Source of the DNA: CAWBLP01 sp963789495
GTDB taxonomy: Bacteria; Pseudomonadota; Alphaproteobacteria; Acetobacterales; Acetobacteraceae
Direction of reading: 5' to 3'
DNA: 64,000 bases
Assembly: GCA_963789495.1 (NCBI GenBank)
Contig: CAWBLP010000031.1
Span: 161,270-225,269 of the forward strand
Positions within the stretch are counted from its first letter, which is position 1. Every line of letters begins with the position of its first letter. Of this stretch, positions 61,488 to 64,000 are shown piece after piece. The position numbers and the translations under genes were made by a program. The notes under the pieces were generated by a model. The model was not told the origin of the DNA, did no database searches, and saw only the letters and a list, made by a program, of their open reading frames with translations.

Positions 61488-63657
61488 TCATCCAAACGCA
61501 CCGGCACGCCGCGCCGCATCGATCTCAGCCTGCGACATCCGCAGAACGTCACGCAGCACATCGTCGGTGTCCGCGCCAAGCCCCGGCGCCGGCTCAACGA
61601 TTCGGCCGAAGTCCGCACGCCATGGCAGACCTGGCAGAACACCACCCTCGAAATCGTCCCAGAAACCCCGCGCGTGCAAATGGGCGCTGGCGACCAGCGC
61701 CGCAGAATCAGCCAATGCTGCCGCGGGAAGTCCCGCGCGCTTCACCCTGTCCGCCGCATGCTGCGCGTCCTGCGGCGCAAACCAGGCCACCAGAATGCTG
61801 TCGGTCTTATCACGCGCGCCGATCCTGTCCGTCAAACTCAACTCCGACTGATCCGCCAACTCCGGCACCAGGTTGCACAGCGCACGCCAGTCCGCGTCAT
61901 TGCGAACCGCGAGTGCGATCCACGCGTCATCACCGCAACAGCGATAGGCGTTATGCGGTACCTGCCTATCGGATCGGTTGCCAACCGGCTGCACTCCGCC
62001 ATCGCACTGTGCCCGTAACACTGGGTCCGCCATGGTCCACAGCATCGCCTCCACCATGGAAAAGTCGACCCGCGCGACACCGCCCTCACGCCGTCGATGC
62101 GAGCCCGGCGGCGGTAATGAAGGCCAGCATCAACCCGCACATCGGGTCGAGCCAGGCAAATCCAACGCGCGGCGGCAAAGCGGGATGCCGGTTCAATCCG
62201 GCGAAACCCGCATAGCACTGCAGCAAGGTGCCATAAGCAACCGATTGCGATTCCCGCCCGCTGCGGCCCATGCCGGAGGCCGACACGTACAGCAAGCCCG
62301 GGTTGACCGCCCGCAGCGCAGCAACGCCAAGACCGAGGCGATCCATCACGCCGGAGGCAAAGTTCTCGATCAGGACATCGGATTGCGCAGCCAGTGCGCG
62401 CGCCAGCTCCACCCCACCCGGTCGCTTCAGATCGAGCACAATGCCACGTTTGGCCTGCCCAAGGACGGTATGCAGTTCGGACGCTCGGCCCGGATCGCCG
62501 CGCCCCGGCGCTTCCACCTTGATCACATCCGCGCCCATCGCTGCGAGATAGCGCGTGGTGGTTGGCCCGGCGATCACCCAACTGAAGTCCAGTACCGCGC
62601 ACACCTGAAAGCGGCAACCGACCCGAAGCGTCACATGAACCTTGCAGGCCCGCACTTTGAATATCGAGACCAAAGGGCGCACCCCGCCTGCAGCACACGG
62701 TCATCAACGGCATAGGTACGCCAGAATCCACCTGGCGAGCTGCGGTGAGTCAAGCTGTTCTGCCGGATCGCGCAGCGGAAAGCTGGGCACGTGTGCAGCC
62801 TGCGCCGCATCCGCGATCCACTGCTTGTCATGCTGGCGGCTCCACGAGGACATCAGCGCATGCAATTCATCCCAGTTCACCACACGATCCTGCTTGCGCA
62901 GAAAGCGCTGGTCGTGACCCCAATCCGGCGAACCCATCACCTCCAGCCATGTCGCCCATTGGTGGTTTTCACGCGGCGAAATCGCCACGTACCCGTCGCG
63001 CGCCGGCAGGATGCAGACCGTGGCGCCATTGCCGTCGGTGAGCCGCTTGCGCGACCAGCTTTTGCCGCTCAATCCGGCGCGCGTCAGTTCTGTCATCGCG
63101 AGTGTCGCCAGCGCTTCCTGAATCGAGACGTCGATCACCGCAGCGCCACCAGGCGACAATGCAGCGTGCATTCCGGCACAGGCCGCGGCAACGCCGCCGA
63201 TGAATGCGGATTGTTGCCCTGCGGGATGGATCGGCGCTTCGGCAAGGTCGTCCACCTGGCCCGTCAGCAGACGCGCGATGCCGCTGGCATAGAACAGCGT
63301 CAGATCGCTGGCCGGATCATCCGCGTTCGGTCCGGTCTGGCCGAATGGCGAGATCAGCACGATGGCAGCGGTTGCATTGCTTTGCCGTATTGTATCCACC
63401 GTCCGCCGCTGACTGTGCAACGCGGCCGGACTACCTTGGCCGATAATCAGATCGGCTGCCCGCAATGTCGCATCGGCGGTCGAAGATCCCTCCGCGGCAA
63501 CGGGTTTTCCGTGGTTCAGGTAGATCGACAAGGGTGTCGTGTCGTCAGGATCGATGCAAAAGACATCGGCACCGACATCGGCGAACAACCGGCCGCACAC
63601 GGCGGCCGCCAGGCCCGTGCCCATCTGCGCCATACGAAATCCGGCCAGCAACGCCAT
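61488..63657 (-). pseudogene. tandem-domain CaiB/BaiF CoA-transferase with four apparent single-base insertions
   Basis: Reads as one protein of about 720 residues in five successive frames. Domain 1 begins MALLAGFRMAQMGTGLAAAV (63657) and runs to SPQLA; after about 62733 GGFWRTYAVDDRVLQ; after about 62688 RGAPFGLDIQSAGLQGSCDA and LPLSGVR; after about 62597 domain 2, VLDFSWVIAGPTTTRYLAAM; after about 62099 HRRREGGVARVDFSMVEAML to the C-terminus RRAGAFG. Every step is repaired by removing one base. Two fused CaiB domains joined by PLSGVRVLDFSWVIAGP is a known architecture of CoA-transferases acting on organic acids or bile-acid-like substrates. A divergent single-domain homolog lies to the right. 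Confidence 0.8.
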
Positions 63658-63782
63658 GCCTCGGTCCTTCCCGTCCCCGCACGACAGAAAAGTGGATTCC
63701 CGCGTGTGGCGCAATTGCCGGCCGGGGCTTGGGATGGGATGATCCACGACATGCTCACAGACTGCACCATAAAGGAGTCGGC

Positions 63783-64000
63783 ATGCCGCTGACCGGCGTG
63801 CGCGTCCTGGACCTGACGCGCGTTCTTTCCGGCCCGTTCTGCACGATGCTGCTGGCGGACCTCGGCGCGGACGTGTTGAAAGTCGAAGCGCCGGATGGCG
63901 ACCCGATCCGCGCACAAGGTGCCATGCGCGAGGGGCTGTCCTGGTATTTCGCAGCATTCAATCGCAACAAGCGATCCTTGAACTGGACCTGCGTCAGCCG
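63783..64000 (+). CDS. CaiB/BaiF CoA-transferase, N-terminal part (cut by the window)
   Basis: Begins MPLTGVRVLDLTRVLSGPFC after a strong AAAGGAG site and continues MLLADLGADVLKVEAPDGDP to FNRNKRSL, the standard family III CoA-transferase N-terminus. Beyond about 63976 the expected (E)LDLRQP reads in another frame, consistent with one missing base at the very end of the window. Divergently transcribed from the tandem CoA-transferase with a 125-bp shared promoter gap. Confidence 0.85.
   Translation, partial: MPLTGVRVLDLTRVLSGPFCTMLLADLGADVLKVEAPDGDPIRAQGAMREGLSWYFAAFNRNKRSLNWTCVS

Overview
The window is a 64 kb piece of a GC-rich alphaproteobacterial chromosome. The protein repertoire (dapF-mtaB-ftsY cluster, dnaB, alr, ilvD, several small hypotheticals) and the intergenic repeat families fit Acetobacteraceae (Rhodospirillales); this placement is inferred from gene content, not computed.

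Layout. 1-2 kb: a HigA-like antitoxin and an IS4-family element inserted in a dispersed hairpin repeat. 2-12 kb: housekeeping genes dapF, mtaB, ftsY, dnaB, alr and mlaE, a pentapeptide-repeat protein and an isochorismatase-like hydrolase; between ftsY and dnaB lies a candidate minus-strand small RNA with a clear terminator. 12.5-18 kb: a less GC-rich island with two IS5-family elements, a minus-strand operon of unknown genes (one split by an IS whose removal restores the frame) and an orphan MNT nucleotidyltransferase. 18.2-19.2 kb: three small membrane proteins behind an FNR/FixK-type site. 19-29 kb: a 2-hydroxyacid dehydrogenase, a Baeyer-Villiger-type monooxygenase, HxlR and MATE genes, and a decayed sugar operon (binding protein, chimeric deleted permease, FGGY kinase, isomerase remnant). 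29-34.4 kb: NodT outer-membrane factor, broken DHA2 pump, dihydropyrimidinase. 35-40.1 kb: the most interesting locus, a TIR protein plus a ParA-like/STAND-like/TPR protein resembling the FxsC and FxsT components known from actinobacterial FxSxA systems. 40-50.8 kb: HGGxSTG protein with a regular repeat array, ilvD, WXXGXW protein, SH3/glycine-zipper lipoprotein, ketopantoate reductase, patatin, aldo/keto reductase, DUF4392 protein. 50.9-64 kb: iron-type ABC transporter with two paralogous binding proteins, enoyl-CoA hydratase, M15-like peptidase, MFS carrier, CinA, VOC protein and CaiB/BaiF CoA-transferases.

A cross-cutting observation: at least fourteen coding breaks, including two each in dapF and ftsY, are all explained by one extra base. 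That points to systematic single-base insertion errors in the assembly, so most frameshifted genes here are probably intact in the organism. By contrast the IS-split gene, the chimeric permease and the DHA2 pump with an in-frame stop and degenerate N-terminus look like genuine decay.
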